Both the position numbers and the translations under genes were made by a program. From NCBI GenBank assembly GCA_944324265.1, contig CALUVS010000007.1, forward strand, positions 1-60,945: a DNA stretch of 60,945 bases, read 5' to 3'. Source of the DNA: an uncultured Traorella sp. Lineage in GTDB: Bacteria > Bacillota_I > Bacilli_A > Erysipelotrichales > Erysipelotrichaceae. The notes below the pieces were generated by a model. The model was not told the DNA's origin, did not search any database, and saw nothing but the letters and a program-made list of their open reading frames with translations. Below, one piece after another: positions 8,853-16,589 of the stretch (the first letter of the stretch is position 1; every line of letters begins with the position of its first letter).

Positions 8853-9482
8853 ATGAAGAAAATAGGAAAATGGCTATGCTTGATGTTGCTGGTTTTTTCG
8901 ATGGCTGCCTGTCAGAATGCCAGTATGCAGATCATACCGATTGAATTAAGCCAGGAAGAACAAGAACAATCGGGATGGAGAGACGATCCTTATCAAGAAA
9001 AGAAGCTTTTTGATTTTAGTTTGAATCGAAAAGTTCAAAGTGTTGAAGTGAATATTTATGAATTCATAGAGAATGAATGGCAACGGCTCTATTCGCTGCA
9101 GCCGATTAATTTTTCTGATCAAAGCGGACGAATGAAATTGAAATTTGATTGTCTGGCAGATGGGGCAGGTATTGAAATACAAGGGGAATCATCGCATTGG
9201 GCTATTTCTTATTCTTCAGATGAGAAACTCAATATGAGAAATAAGATGGATTCTGTTTCTTTTCTTACGGAAGAAAAGGACATTGTCTATGAACAAGAAA
9301 TTCCTTTAGCGATACAAGTCATTAATTCCAGTGATTTGGGCAATTATTTTATTCAGAACATTGAGGCATTTTATATGGAGCCTTCTGATATTGACTTTGA
9401 GTATGATCATATCTATGTGATCACCCTTATGTTCAGTCAGGAACCAACTCAGGAATTTTCTGAAGAACAAAAAAATAGTTAA
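8853..9482 (+). CDS. Putative lipoprotein, element 1 of a local paralog family
   Basis: 209 residues beginning with a lipoprotein signal; the lipobox is SMAACQ with Cys near residue 20. The mature part is acidic with alternating hydrophobic beta-like stretches (SVEVNIYEFIENEWQRLY). Its layout matches the lipoprotein at 19714 and the broken gene at 19162: a signal peptide, a middle beta-rich domain, and an ending of the form YDxxYxxTxxFS. Function unknown; it should be anchored on the outer face of the membrane. It stands alone with its own promoter and terminator. Confidence 0.75.
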   Translation: MKKIGKWLCLMLLVFSMAACQNASMQIIPIELSQEEQEQSGWRDDPYQEKKLFDFSLNRKVQSVEVNIYEFIENEWQRLYSLQPINFSDQSGRMKLKFDCLADGAGIEIQGESSHWAISYSSDEKLNMRNKMDSVSFLTEEKDIVYEQEIPLAIQVINSSDLGNYFIQNIEAFYMEPSDIDFEYDHIYVITLMFSQEPTQEFSEEQKNS

Positions 9483-9487
9483 TAAAA

Positions 9488-9515
9488 AATGAGCCGATGA
9501 TGGCTCATTTTATCA
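9488..9515 (+). terminator. Terminator after the 8853 lipoprotein
   Basis: AAATGAGCC pairs with GGCTCATTT around a GATGAT loop, followed by TATC. The symmetric A/T flanks could serve either strand. Confidence 0.65.
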
Positions 9516-9560
9516 AAGAAAATTCAATTTTTTAGTCTATTGATAATAGATTAAATGATA

Positions 9561-9635
9561 TGGCGCCCCCTGCGAGAATCGAACTCACAACTAGCCCTTA
9601 GGAGGGGCTTGTTATATCCATTTAACTAAGGAGAC
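9561..9635 (-). tRNA. tRNA-Arg (CCU)
   Basis: The reverse strand folds as a cloverleaf with acceptor GTCTCCT/AGGGGGC (several G-U pairs). The anticodon loop CTCCTAA gives CCU, the T-loop is TTCGATT, and CCA is encoded. It lies 2 nt after the next tRNA-Arg. Confidence 0.9.
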
Positions 9636-9637
9636 AC

Positions 9638-9713
9638 TGGCGCGCTCGATGGGACTCGAACCCACAACCTTTTGAATCGGAATCAAATGCGCTATCCATT
9701 GCGCCACGAGCAC
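9638..9713 (-). tRNA. tRNA-Arg (CCG)
   Basis: Reverse-strand cloverleaf with acceptor GTGCTCG/CGAGCGC, anticodon loop TTCCGAT (CCG) and encoded CCA. It is the first gene of a two-tRNA leftward unit. Confidence 0.92.
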
Positions 9714-9721
9714 ACACATTC

Positions 9722-9749
9722 ATTATAAAGCACACCAAAAAAATTTCAA
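9722..9749 (-). promoter_or_regulatory. Promoter of the tRNA-Arg pair
   Basis: On the reverse strand, TTGAAA (9749-9744), 16 bp, TATAAT (9727-9722), 9 bp before the tRNA 5' end. Confidence 0.75.
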
Positions 9750-9766
9750 GTATTATCGTTTTTCTA

Positions 9767-9795
9767 TTGCATATTTCTCGAGAAATTGATATTAT
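9767..9795 (+). promoter_or_regulatory. Promoter of the tRNA-Leu pair
   Basis: TTGCAT (9767-9772), 17 bp, TATTAT (9790-9795). It diverges from the tRNA-Arg promoter. Confidence 0.7.
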
Positions 9796-9818
9796 ATATA
9801 AGCAGCATTTGCATGAAT

Positions 9819-9904
9819 GCGGACGTGGTGGAATGGCAGACACGCTACTTTGAGGGGGTAGTGGGCGTATGCTCGTGTGAGTTCAAGTCTCATCGTCCGC
9901 ACCA
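9819..9904 (+). tRNA. tRNA-Leu (GAG)
   Basis: 86-nt class II tRNA with a long variable arm. Anticodon stem CTACT/GGTAG encloses loop TTGAGGG (GAG). CCA is encoded. Confidence 0.93.
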
Positions 9905-9915
9905 ATATGAAACTT

Positions 9916-9999
9916 GCGGAAGTGGTGAAACGGCAGACACGCTGTCTTCAGGCGGCAGTGAGGCAACTCGTGAGGGTTCAAATCCCTTCTTCCGCACCA
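9916..9999 (+). tRNA. tRNA-Leu (CAG)
   Basis: 84-nt class II tRNA. Anticodon stem CTGTC/GGCAG encloses loop TTCAGGC (CAG), and CCA is encoded. It lies 11 nt after tRNA-Leu(GAG). Confidence 0.93.
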
Positions 10000-10010
10000 A
10001 TAGATAAATC

Positions 10011-10034
10011 AGTCCTAGAAATAGGACTTTTTTG
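10011..10034 (+). terminator. Terminator of the tRNA-Leu pair
   Basis: AGTCCTA (10011-10017), GAAA loop, TAGGACT (10022-10028), then a T-run. Confidence 0.85.
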
Positions 10035-10111
10035 TTGCTTTTCAAAGAGTTTACATGAAGTTTTATAAATAAATCATTTTTCTGTTATACTTAAGATATA
10101 GAGGTAATGTT

Positions 10112-10897
10112 ATGAGAAAACTACTTATGTGTTTTTTATCGCTAAGTTTTATAGCAGGATGTGCTCATCAAGTGCAAGAGAAGCCAGAAGAGCCATCAGC
10201 AGTGGAAGAACCTGTAAGCGAAGATAATGAACAAGATACAATTGAATACATAAATAAAATCGATTCTTCAAAAGATTGGGTATATATTTCTGAAAGTGCT
10301 GAAATCGAGGTGCCTGACTATGCTGTAGAAGACCTATTAACTATGGAATACACAGATGGAAATGATTTTAAGAATTGGTATTCTGAAATTTCTACTACAA
10401 AACCAGAATTGGATAAATTTGTTATTAATATAGATACTCCAGAATGGAAAACAGTTAATGAACAGATTGCTGCCGCATATGAAGAAAAAACTCAAACACC
10501 ACTAACATTAGGTATTCAGTATTTATCACAGAGATTTTTTGTTTCTGATGATATTTTATCAGTTGTCATAAAAGAAGGCAGTTTTTTACCGAGATCTGAT
10601 CAAAAAGGAAATATATATGTTTTTAATGTGGACCTGCACACAGAAGAAATAATCGATAATCAAAAATTATTGGAATATTTCCAGCTTTCTGTTGATGAAT
10701 ACAAAGATCTTTTATTCAAACATTATCAGGATGTTCAAAGGACTCATTCGTGTGAAGAAGAAAATTCAATTGGGTGCTATTACATTGCGGAAAATATTGA
10801 CAATGAAGCATTAATTGTTATTGATAATCAATTATATAAAATAGATCAATCTTTTGATGGTTTAAGAAGAATTCATCGTTTGATGATGATGGATTAA
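10112..10897 (+). CDS. Putative lipoprotein of unknown function
   Basis: 261 residues with a lipoprotein signal whose lipobox is IAGCAH (Cys near 17). A Glu/Pro-rich linker (EKPEEPSAVEEPVSEDNEQD) follows, then a globular domain with beta-like stretches. One part (QYLSQRFFVSDDILSVVIKEG) resembles RsiV/DUF3298-type extracytoplasmic domains, but weakly. A GAGGTAAT site precedes ATG 10112. Function unknown. Confidence 0.75.
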   Translation: MRKLLMCFLSLSFIAGCAHQVQEKPEEPSAVEEPVSEDNEQDTIEYINKIDSSKDWVYISESAEIEVPDYAVEDLLTMEYTDGNDFKNWYSEISTTKPELDKFVINIDTPEWKTVNEQIAAAYEEKTQTPLTLGIQYLSQRFFVSDDILSVVIKEGSFLPRSDQKGNIYVFNVDLHTEEIIDNQKLLEYFQLSVDEYKDLLFKHYQDVQRTHSCEEENSIGCYYIAENIDNEALIVIDNQLYKIDQSFDGLRRIHRLMMMD

Positions 10898-10922
10898 AAA
10901 TGAGGAGAATTATCAGGAAGGT

Positions 10923-11036
10923 GAAATAACTTGTTTAATCAGTCATTGCGGCTACGTGGATAAAGATTTATTTCATGAATCTTCTTTGACCTTGCAGCGA
11001 ATCAATGATCATTATGATATTGATTACTTATTGTGA
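10923..11036 (+). pseudogene. 3' fragment of a lost gene
   Basis: One frame reads EITCLISHCGYVDKDLFHES, continues to NDHYDIDYLL and ends at TGA 11034. It has no start codon with a ribosome site and no upstream homologous part, so it looks like the residual end of a deleted gene. The family is not recognised. Confidence 0.3.
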
Positions 11037-11054
11037 TCTAGATATGGAATAACA

Positions 11055-11082
11055 GAAGCACTCTTTTTCGAGTGCTTTTTCA
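11055..11082 (+). terminator. Intrinsic terminator
   Basis: AAGCACTC (11055-11062) pairs with GAGTGCTT (11069-11076) around TTTTTC, followed by TTTC. Confidence 0.75.
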
Positions 11083-11152
11083 TATGGAGGAATATTCTTT
11101 CCTCTGCATAAATTTGTATTTTGTGATAGAATAAGTGAGTAGGATTTCAAAT

Positions 11153-11635
11153 ATGGCATATCGAATTGAAAAGGTAAATGAAGAAAATGTATCGGACGCT
11201 TTGCTTATCTGTGAAAGCAATCCTTTTTATTATGAAAGCACCGGTATTGAATGGCCGACACTGGAATCCTGCCGATCAGATATCACAGCATTGCCTGAAC
11301 AAAAAGAAATGAAAGATAAAACTTTTGTTCTTGTTTATGAGGATAAGATTCCCATAGCATTGATTGATTTTATTGCGAAGTATCCCAATGATTCCTGCGG
11401 TTTTATTGGTTTGTTTATGGTTAATGGGGATTATCATCATCAAGGTGTAGGCAGTTTTCTGTATCAAAAACTGGAACATAGAATTGCCGAACATTTTACA
11501 AGCATTCGTTTGGCTTGTTACAGAAGCAATTCTGCCGGTTTATCCTTTTGGCAGAAAAATGGCTATGTTCAGGTCAAGGATGTGAATCCGAATGATGGGG
11601 ATCTGCTTGTTTTTGAGAAATCACTGATTGCCTAA
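11153..11635 (+). CDS. GNAT family N-acetyltransferase
   Basis: 160 residues with the GNAT fold. The acetyl-CoA loop is HQGVGSFLYQKLEHRI (Q/RxxGxG/A-type), preceded by the beta-4 strand GFIGLFMVNGDYH and followed by SAGLSFWQKNGYVQV, the usual late motif. The acceptor substrate is unknown. I place the start at ATG 11153 after GAGTAGG rather than the in-frame GTG at 11135. It is followed 45 nt later by the aspartokinase-like gene. Confidence 0.88.
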   Translation: MAYRIEKVNEENVSDALLICESNPFYYESTGIEWPTLESCRSDITALPEQKEMKDKTFVLVYEDKIPIALIDFIAKYPNDSCGFIGLFMVNGDYHHQGVGSFLYQKLEHRIAEHFTSIRLACYRSNSAGLSFWQKNGYVQVKDVNPNDGDLLVFEKSLIA

Positions 11636-11680
11636 ACACTTTTGCTCATCCTGCATATTTTAGATTGTAAGGGTGATAGG

Positions 11681-12406
11681 GTGAAACTGAAAATATGTAA
11701 ATTTGGCGGTACTTCCATCAGCAATGATGAAAAAAGCCAGTTTGCTTTGGATATAGTCAAAGAAAAAGCATTAGAAAATAAAGTTATATTGGTGATATCT
11801 GCCATGGGACGTTATCCGGACGCCTATGCGACAGATACATTGGCCTCTTTAGGCAATGAATATTTATCGGAGCAGGAAATGGCTCGTCTTTTAAGTATGG
11901 GAGAGCTTGTCTCCAGTATTCGAATGTGCGGCAAACTGCGTGAGCTTGGTCTGAATGCGTATGCTTTAAGCTTTCGTGAGAATGGTATCTTAACTGATGA
12001 TAACTATGCCAATGCTTCTGTGCTGCATTTGGACAATACAGAATTATTAAAGCTGTTGGAGGCTTATGATGTATTGGTGGTATGCGGGTTTGTGGCGATG
12101 AATGCTATGGGTGAGATTACAACCTTAGGGCGCGGTGGCAGTGATTTTACAGCTGTGCTGATTGCTCATATGTTAAACTGCGGCGAGGTAGAGATCTATA
12201 CAGATGTCGATGGTATCTATGATCTGGATCCAAAGATCAATCAGCATGCCAAGCGCTACAAGGAATTGACTTATCATCAGATGCTGGCGCTTCATTGCCG
12301 CGTATTGCATGAAAGATGTGTGGAATATGCCGCTAAAAATAAAATACGTATTTTGTTAAAGGGAACTTTTTCGAAAGAAAACGGAACAATCGTTTCTGAG
12401 GACTAA
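11681..12406 (+). CDS. Aspartokinase-like amino-acid kinase lacking ACT domains
   Basis: 241 residues covering only the amino-acid kinase catalytic domain. Visible motifs are KFGGTSIS at the N-terminus, VISAMGRYPDAYATD, LGRGGSDFTAVLIA (nucleotide/aspartate site) and DVDGIYDLDPK. Ordinary aspartokinases are about 400-460 residues with two C-terminal ACT domains for lysine/threonine feedback; these are absent here. GTG 11681 is the likely start (after AAGGGTGATAGG); an in-frame TTG at 11642 would add a poor N-terminus. A small ferredoxin-like protein follows 38 nt downstream. Confidence 0.85.
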   Translation: MKLKICKFGGTSISNDEKSQFALDIVKEKALENKVILVISAMGRYPDAYATDTLASLGNEYLSEQEMARLLSMGELVSSIRMCGKLRELGLNAYALSFRENGILTDDNYANASVLHLDNTELLKLLEAYDVLVVCGFVAMNAMGEITTLGRGGSDFTAVLIAHMLNCGEVEIYTDVDGIYDLDPKINQHAKRYKELTYHQMLALHCRVLHERCVEYAAKNKIRILLKGTFSKENGTIVSED

Positions 12407-12444
12407 AAGGAATAGATTCTTATATACTAAAAGTAGGTGATAAA

Positions 12445-12633
12445 ATGAAAAGGATCATTATGCTGCTTCATATGGAAGAAAGTGATGTTACAGTCATTGA
12501 AATGCTGATGGAAGGTGCGCAGATACGATGCAGAGTTTCATTGGCGACAAAATCAGTCATTATCGACGGCAACAATGATGAATTAGCTGCGGCCAGAAGA
12601 ATTTTGGCTGAACATGGCTATCAGCCTTTATAA
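12445..12633 (+). CDS. Small ferredoxin-fold-like protein of unknown function
   Basis: 62 residues with a pattern that fits beta-alpha-beta-beta-alpha-beta (KRIIMLLHM / VTVIEMLMEG / CRVSLATKSVIIDG / DELAAARRILAEHGYQPL). The order resembles HMA or ACT-like small domains, but the CxxC metal motif is missing. It lies directly after the ACT-less aspartokinase and before a terminator, so a regulatory or partner role is possible but only inferred. Confidence 0.6.
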   Translation: MKRIIMLLHMEESDVTVIEMLMEGAQIRCRVSLATKSVIIDGNNDELAAARRILAEHGYQPL

Positions 12634-12638
12634 AATGA

Positions 12639-12662
12639 ACGTGTCAGTGACACGTTTTTTTC
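12639..12662 (+). terminator. Terminator after the aspartokinase unit
   Basis: ACGTGT (12639-12644) pairs with ACACGT (12650-12655) around CAGTG, followed by TTTTTTTC. Confidence 0.75.
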
Positions 12663-12717
12663 TTGTCATGCTTTGCAAAATGCTTTCATAAAATGTAGGG
12701 ACTAAAGGAGAAAATAC

Positions 12718-13710
12718 ATGAAAAAGAAAAGCATTGCAATCATTGTTGGCATTGTGACTGTATTATTGATCGCTTTTTTGATCTTCCGTCCCAAGTCCTT
12801 TGAAAAAGAAGCTGATAAAGTGCTAAATTCATTGACTTCTTATACATTACAAGGAGAAATGGAATTAAACAAGGGAGAAGATATCAAAAGCTATCTGCTG
12901 GAAATCAATTATAAAAAAGGAGAAAATGATGATTATTTCAAAGTCAGCTTATTTGATAAAAATCTGAATCAGGAACAAATATTGCTGAGAAATAAAGAAG
13001 GTGTTTTTGTCATGACACCCAGTTTAAATCAGATTTTTCGTTTTGAAGGAGAATGGCCGTTGAATTCTCCGAAACCCTATTTGATTCAGACAATGAATGA
13101 TATTTTACATCAGGAAGACAGTATCATTGAAAAAACAAAAGAGGGAGCTGTTGTGAAAAGTGAAGTTCATTATCCGAATAATAAAACTTATAAGCAGCAG
13201 GAAATGACCTTTGATAAAGAAGCAAAACCCAAAGACATTGTTATTGTTGATGAAGCAGGAACAACGCAATTAAAAATTGTCTTCTCTCATGTTTCTTATA
13301 ACAATGAAATCAAAGATGAAATTTTTGATGTCCCTGCAGAATTAAGCAATTCTGTTTCAGTAAATGTTTTGGATCAAAATGATCTGCCGCTGTATCCGGT
13401 AAGTATTTTAGAGAGTGAGCTTGTAAGTACTAATACGTATCAGGTCAATGGAGAAACCCGATATATTTTAGAATATAAAGGCGATGTGAACTTTACCTTG
13501 ATTCAGACCTTAAAGGATCAGCCTTCAAATGCGACAACTGTATTCAAATCAGGGGAAATTGTGGATGCAGTGGATGTGGTCGGTTTCTATGATGGGGCCA
13601 GCATGACAATGTATCTGCAGAATGTGGAAATGAATATTTATTCAAATGATTTAAGTGCCGAAGAAATGATGGAAGTTCTTTCAAGCCATCAGGTGGCAGT
13701 GATGAAGTAG
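12718..13710 (+). CDS. Membrane-anchored LolA/GerS-like lipoprotein-sorting-fold protein
   Basis: 330 residues with an N-terminal membrane anchor (AIIVGIVTVLLIAFLIF) and no lipobox Cys. A LolA-like antiparallel beta domain follows: LNSLTSYTLQGEMELNKGED, VSLFDKNLNQEQILLRNKEG, then YKQQEMTFDKEAKPKDIVI and FSHVSYNNEIKDEIFDVP. Similar Firmicutes proteins (GerS-like, outer-membrane-lipoprotein-carrier superfamily) act at the cell surface; here the exact role is unknown. The stop codon directly abuts the mazF start with no gap, so the two are translated from one message. Confidence 0.75.
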   Translation: MKKKSIAIIVGIVTVLLIAFLIFRPKSFEKEADKVLNSLTSYTLQGEMELNKGEDIKSYLLEINYKKGENDDYFKVSLFDKNLNQEQILLRNKEGVFVMTPSLNQIFRFEGEWPLNSPKPYLIQTMNDILHQEDSIIEKTKEGAVVKSEVHYPNNKTYKQQEMTFDKEAKPKDIVIVDEAGTTQLKIVFSHVSYNNEIKDEIFDVPAELSNSVSVNVLDQNDLPLYPVSILESELVSTNTYQVNGETRYILEYKGDVNFTLIQTLKDQPSNATTVFKSGEIVDAVDVVGFYDGASMTMYLQNVEMNIYSNDLSAEEMMEVLSSHQVAVMK

Positions 13711-14046
13711 ATGATTCAAAGAGGAGATGTCTATTATGCGGATTTGGCCGGCGGAGTCGGCAGTGAACAAAAAGGATTAAGGCCGGTAGTTGTTGTGCAG
13801 AATGATAAAGGCAACCGCCATTCAACAACGATCATTATTGCTCCGGTATCAAAAAAATTATCAAAACCGGCATTGCCGACTCATGTCATCTTTCAATGCC
13901 GACAATTGGATTATATTTCTATGATCTTGCTTGAACAGATCCGAACAATTGATAAAAAGCGCTTAGGTACTTTGATCGGACATTTGGATGAGATGACGCT
14001 GAAGGCCGTGGACGAAGCTTTAAAAATATCGCTGTCATTGGAATAA
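13711..14046 (+). CDS. mazF: MazF/PemK-type mRNA interferase
   Basis: 111 residues with the MazF SH3-like barrel start MIQRGDVYYADLAGGVGSEQ, the KGLRPVVVVQND block (catalytic Arg region), TTIIIAPVSKK (catalytic Thr region) and the LLEQIRTIDKKRLG helix. It is closest to the EndoA/NdoA chromosomal type. No antitoxin gene is adjacent: the upstream neighbour is a LolA-like protein whose TAG stop is followed immediately by the ATG. Either the antitoxin is elsewhere or the enzyme is controlled differently. Confidence 0.92.
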   Translation: MIQRGDVYYADLAGGVGSEQKGLRPVVVVQNDKGNRHSTTIIIAPVSKKLSKPALPTHVIFQCRQLDYISMILLEQIRTIDKKRLGTLIGHLDEMTLKAVDEALKISLSLE

Positions 14047-14048
14047 AA

Positions 14049-14080
14049 AAGCTGTAACGATTTGTTACAGCTTGATTTCT
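14049..14080 (+). terminator. Terminator after mazF
   Basis: GCTGTAAC (14051-14058) pairs with GTTACAGC (14064-14071) around GATTT, followed by TTGATTTCTT. Confidence 0.75.
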
Positions 14081-14084
14081 TCAA

Positions 14085-14160
14085 TGGCGGTCTAGATGGG
14101 ACTCGAACCCACGATCTCCTCCGTGACAGGGAGGCATGTTAACCACTACACCACTAGACC
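14085..14160 (-). tRNA. tRNA-Asp (GUC), copy 1
   Basis: Reverse-strand cloverleaf with acceptor GGTCTAG/CTAGACC, anticodon loop CTGTCAC (GUC) and encoded CCA. The sequence is identical to the tRNA-Asp at 27879. Confidence 0.95.
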
Positions 14161-14296
14161 ACAACCAGTGCTTCTCTATATTACACTAATAGGAAATATT
14201 TTGCAAGTATTTTTTTAGAAAATGGTAATTTTTTTGTAAACGGAAAGAAACTGCGGAAAAGAAGCGTCATGTTTTGTAAGAATGAGTCGTAAATCA

Positions 14297-14325
14297 TTGC
14301 TAGGAAAGCATAAAAATGCTATTCT
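14297..14325 (+). promoter_or_regulatory. Promoter of malQ
   Basis: TTGCTA (14297-14302), 17 bp, TATTCT (14320-14325), with an extended -10 TG dinucleotide. Confidence 0.55.
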
Positions 14326-14352
14326 AAAAATAAGAAATATATGAGGTGCTCT

Positions 14353-15786
14353 ATGAGAAAAACGGGGATATTGCTGGCTGTTTCTTCTTTGCCGTCCAAT
14401 TTTGGCATTGGTGATTTCGGCCCTAGCTGTTATCAATTTTTAGATGACTGCAAATTGGCTGGTGTGAAGATCTGGCAGATCTTGCCATTAAATCCATTGG
14501 GTTATGGCAATTCGCCTTATCAGCCTTATTCATCTTTTGCAATTGATGAAATTTATTTATCATTGGAATTATTGGAAAAAGAAGGACTATTAAAAAAGAT
14601 CAAACCTTTTCATGCGAAAAGCAGACAAGTGGATTATCCGACAGTGCGTGAATATAAGCTGCGTTATTTATGGGAAGCTTTTTTCAATTTCAAAGAAAAC
14701 AAGAAATACAAACAATTTATTCAGCAGGACTGGGTATATTCGTACGCTGTATTCAGAACCTTAAAAAAAATCAATGTGAATCGGCCTTGGATCGAATGGC
14801 CGGAAGAACATAAAAATTGGATCAAAGATCAAAAAGCAAATCTGAGCCAGCATGAAGAAATGATTCGCTTTGAAATGTTTGTGCAGTTCAAGTGTTTTGA
14901 ACAATGGATGGCGGTCAAAAAATATGCCAATAAAAAAGGCATTGAATGCATCGGTGATCTGCCTATATATGTAGGATTGGACAGTGAAGATGTTTGGAGC
15001 CATCAATCCAGTTTTCTGTTGGATAATGACGGCAGGCCGATTTTTATTGCCGGGGTACCGCCGGATTATTTTTCAGAAACAGGACAAAGATGGGGCAATC
15101 CGATTTATAATTGGGAAGAATTAGAAAAGAATGACTTTGATTTTTGGGTAGAAAGATTAAGCTATAATTCAAAATTATATGATGCCATTCGCATTGATCA
15201 TTTCAGAGCTTTTGATACGTATTGGAAAATTCCGGCTTCATGTCCGACAGCGATTGAAGGTGAATGGGTGGAGGCTCCTGGCTATCATTTATTTGATACA
15301 TTATATGAAAGAATTGATCATCTGAATATTATTGCTGAGGATTTAGGCGATATGCGTCCAGAAGTATATGTGCTCAGAGATTATTATCATCTGCCAGGCA
15401 TGAAAATTACTGAATTTACGTTTGATGTAGATCAGGAAGCGGAAAGCAGAGAAAATATGATTGTTTATACCGGAACGCATGACAATCAGACCTTGAAGGG
15501 ATGGCTGCATGATCAAAGCTCACAGATGCGAAGAAAAATGAAGAAATTCTTTGCACATTCCAAACAGGAAACATTGACCTATTGCTTTTTGGAATATGTG
15601 CTTGAGGATATTGCGGAAACGGCCATTCTTCCGATGCAGGATATTCTGGAATTGGATGATCGGGCACGAATGAATGTACCGGGAACTATCGGTTCACCAA
15701 ATTGGGAATGGAAAATGACAGATTTCAAGGAATTTGAAAAGCGTATTCCTCATTTAAGAAAAATGATCCGCAGAGCCAAACGATAA
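14353..15786 (+). CDS. malQ: 4-alpha-glucanotransferase (amylomaltase, GH77)
   Basis: 477 residues that transfer alpha-1,4-glucan segments between maltodextrins; cytoplasmic. GH77 landmarks are AVSSLPSNFGIGDFGPSCY, WQILPLNPLGYGNSPYQPYS, AIRIDHFRAFDTYW (nucleophile Asp), IIAEDLGDM (acid/base Glu), YTGTHDNQTLKGW (third acidic residue) and the late NVPGTIGSPNWEW. ATG 14353 follows GAGGTG at the right distance; an in-frame ATG at 14341 lies on the ribosome site itself. Single-gene unit with its own promoter and terminator. Confidence 0.95.
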   Translation: MRKTGILLAVSSLPSNFGIGDFGPSCYQFLDDCKLAGVKIWQILPLNPLGYGNSPYQPYSSFAIDEIYLSLELLEKEGLLKKIKPFHAKSRQVDYPTVREYKLRYLWEAFFNFKENKKYKQFIQQDWVYSYAVFRTLKKINVNRPWIEWPEEHKNWIKDQKANLSQHEEMIRFEMFVQFKCFEQWMAVKKYANKKGIECIGDLPIYVGLDSEDVWSHQSSFLLDNDGRPIFIAGVPPDYFSETGQRWGNPIYNWEELEKNDFDFWVERLSYNSKLYDAIRIDHFRAFDTYWKIPASCPTAIEGEWVEAPGYHLFDTLYERIDHLNIIAEDLGDMRPEVYVLRDYYHLPGMKITEFTFDVDQEAESRENMIVYTGTHDNQTLKGWLHDQSSQMRRKMKKFFAHSKQETLTYCFLEYVLEDIAETAILPMQDILELDDRARMNVPGTIGSPNWEWKMTDFKEFEKRIPHLRKMIRRAKR

Positions 15787-15789
15787 AAT

Positions 15790-15826
15790 AAGCCCTCCAA
15801 CTGTATGAGAATTCGGAGGGCTTTTA
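15790..15826 (+). terminator. Terminator after malQ
   Basis: AGCCCTCC (15791-15798) pairs with GGAGGGCT (15815-15822), followed by TTTAT. Confidence 0.75.
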
Positions 15827-15875
15827 TATATAACTGAATAAAAAATTTGATGAATATATTTCATGCTCAGAAATA

Positions 15876-16055
15876 TTATTCACCTTTTTTATCTTCCGTG
15901 CTGCTGCCAAAAATACAGCCGAAGCACGCGCCTAATGCGATTCCTAACGCAAGATTATCAAGGGCAGCCCCAAATGCTGCTCCGAAACAAATACCAAGTG
16001 CAAGCCCATTGGATAAATTCAGTTTCGGTTTATTTCTGTTATCATTGGATGACAT
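15876..16055 (-). CDS. Small glycine-zipper membrane protein
   Basis: 59 residues on the reverse strand, preceded by AAAGGAGAAG 7 nt before the ATG at 16055. The centre is a continuous Gly/Ala-rich hydrophobic stretch (GICFGAAFGAALDN, LALGIALGACFGCIFG) flanked by polar ends (MSSNDNRNKPKLN / SSTEDKKGE). Such glycine-zipper proteins occur widely in Firmicutes and insert into the membrane, but the role is unknown. The forward-strand reading of the same stretch is discarded. Confidence 0.7.
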   Translation of the reverse strand: MSSNDNRNKPKLNLSNGLALGICFGAAFGAALDNLALGIALGACFGCIFGSSTEDKKGE

Positions 16056-16172
16056 AAGTTCTTCTCCTTTGTGTTATCTTTATTATCTCACTTCCTTACT
16101 TTTAAGACAATAAGAATATTGCGGAATCATTTATAGAATGAGATAATAAAACACAAAGAGGAGGAAATGATC

Positions 16173-16453
16173 ATGGGGAAGCTTTCTCAGATAGGGGCTT
16201 ATGTAAATAAAATTGAAAATGATGAAAAACTGCTTTATGCGAAGCGTGATTTGCCGGTGAAGCGTATCGGCAATTGTTTTGGTTTCTGCTTCTGCCGGTC
16301 ATTATCTTTGTAATTGCCGCAATCTTGATTTTGATTTTCTATCCGATATGGATGATTGTATCACAATTTATAGTGGGTAAATTGTGGCGCAAATATTCAA
16401 GATGGTATAAAAAAGAAAGAGACAAAATAGAATTGGAAGATTTATTTCAATAA
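16173..16453 (+). pseudogene. Frameshifted small membrane protein
   Basis: AGAGGAGGAAATG precedes ATG 16173. The first frame encodes MGKLSQIGAYVNKIENDEKL and runs to TAA 16311 with a nonsensical Cys-rich end. The shifted frame from about 16280 encodes FLLLPVIIFVIAAILILIFY, then WMIVSQFIVGKLWRKYSRWY, and ends at TAA 16451. Joined, the two give an about 93-residue protein with one or two transmembrane helices and a basic tail. One base was lost or gained around 16275-16290. Confidence 0.6.
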
Positions 16454-16516
16454 ATGGAGGCATTTATTCTTACAACTTTGATTGAATAATGAGTTTAAAA
16501 ACATGGAACTCATGAT

Positions 16517-16544
16517 TTGACAGTTCATTTGAATACACTATAAT
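16517..16544 (+). promoter_or_regulatory. Strong promoter of the TPR regulator gene
   Basis: Consensus TTGACA (16517-16522), 16 bp, consensus TATAAT (16539-16544). The predicted start near 16551 rules out the ATG at 16548 as a start codon. Confidence 0.75.
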
Positions 16545-16589
16545 AAGATGCAGGAGGGTACAGAAAAAAACTGTACATTGCATACAAAC

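Noticed and set aside
9622-10068. Short frames overlapping the tRNA-Arg and tRNA-Leu genes
   Set aside because: All are translations of tRNA sequence on one or the other strand.
15847-16113. Forward-strand 88-residue frame
   Set aside because: Antisense to the glycine-zipper gene, which has the ribosome site and sensible composition.
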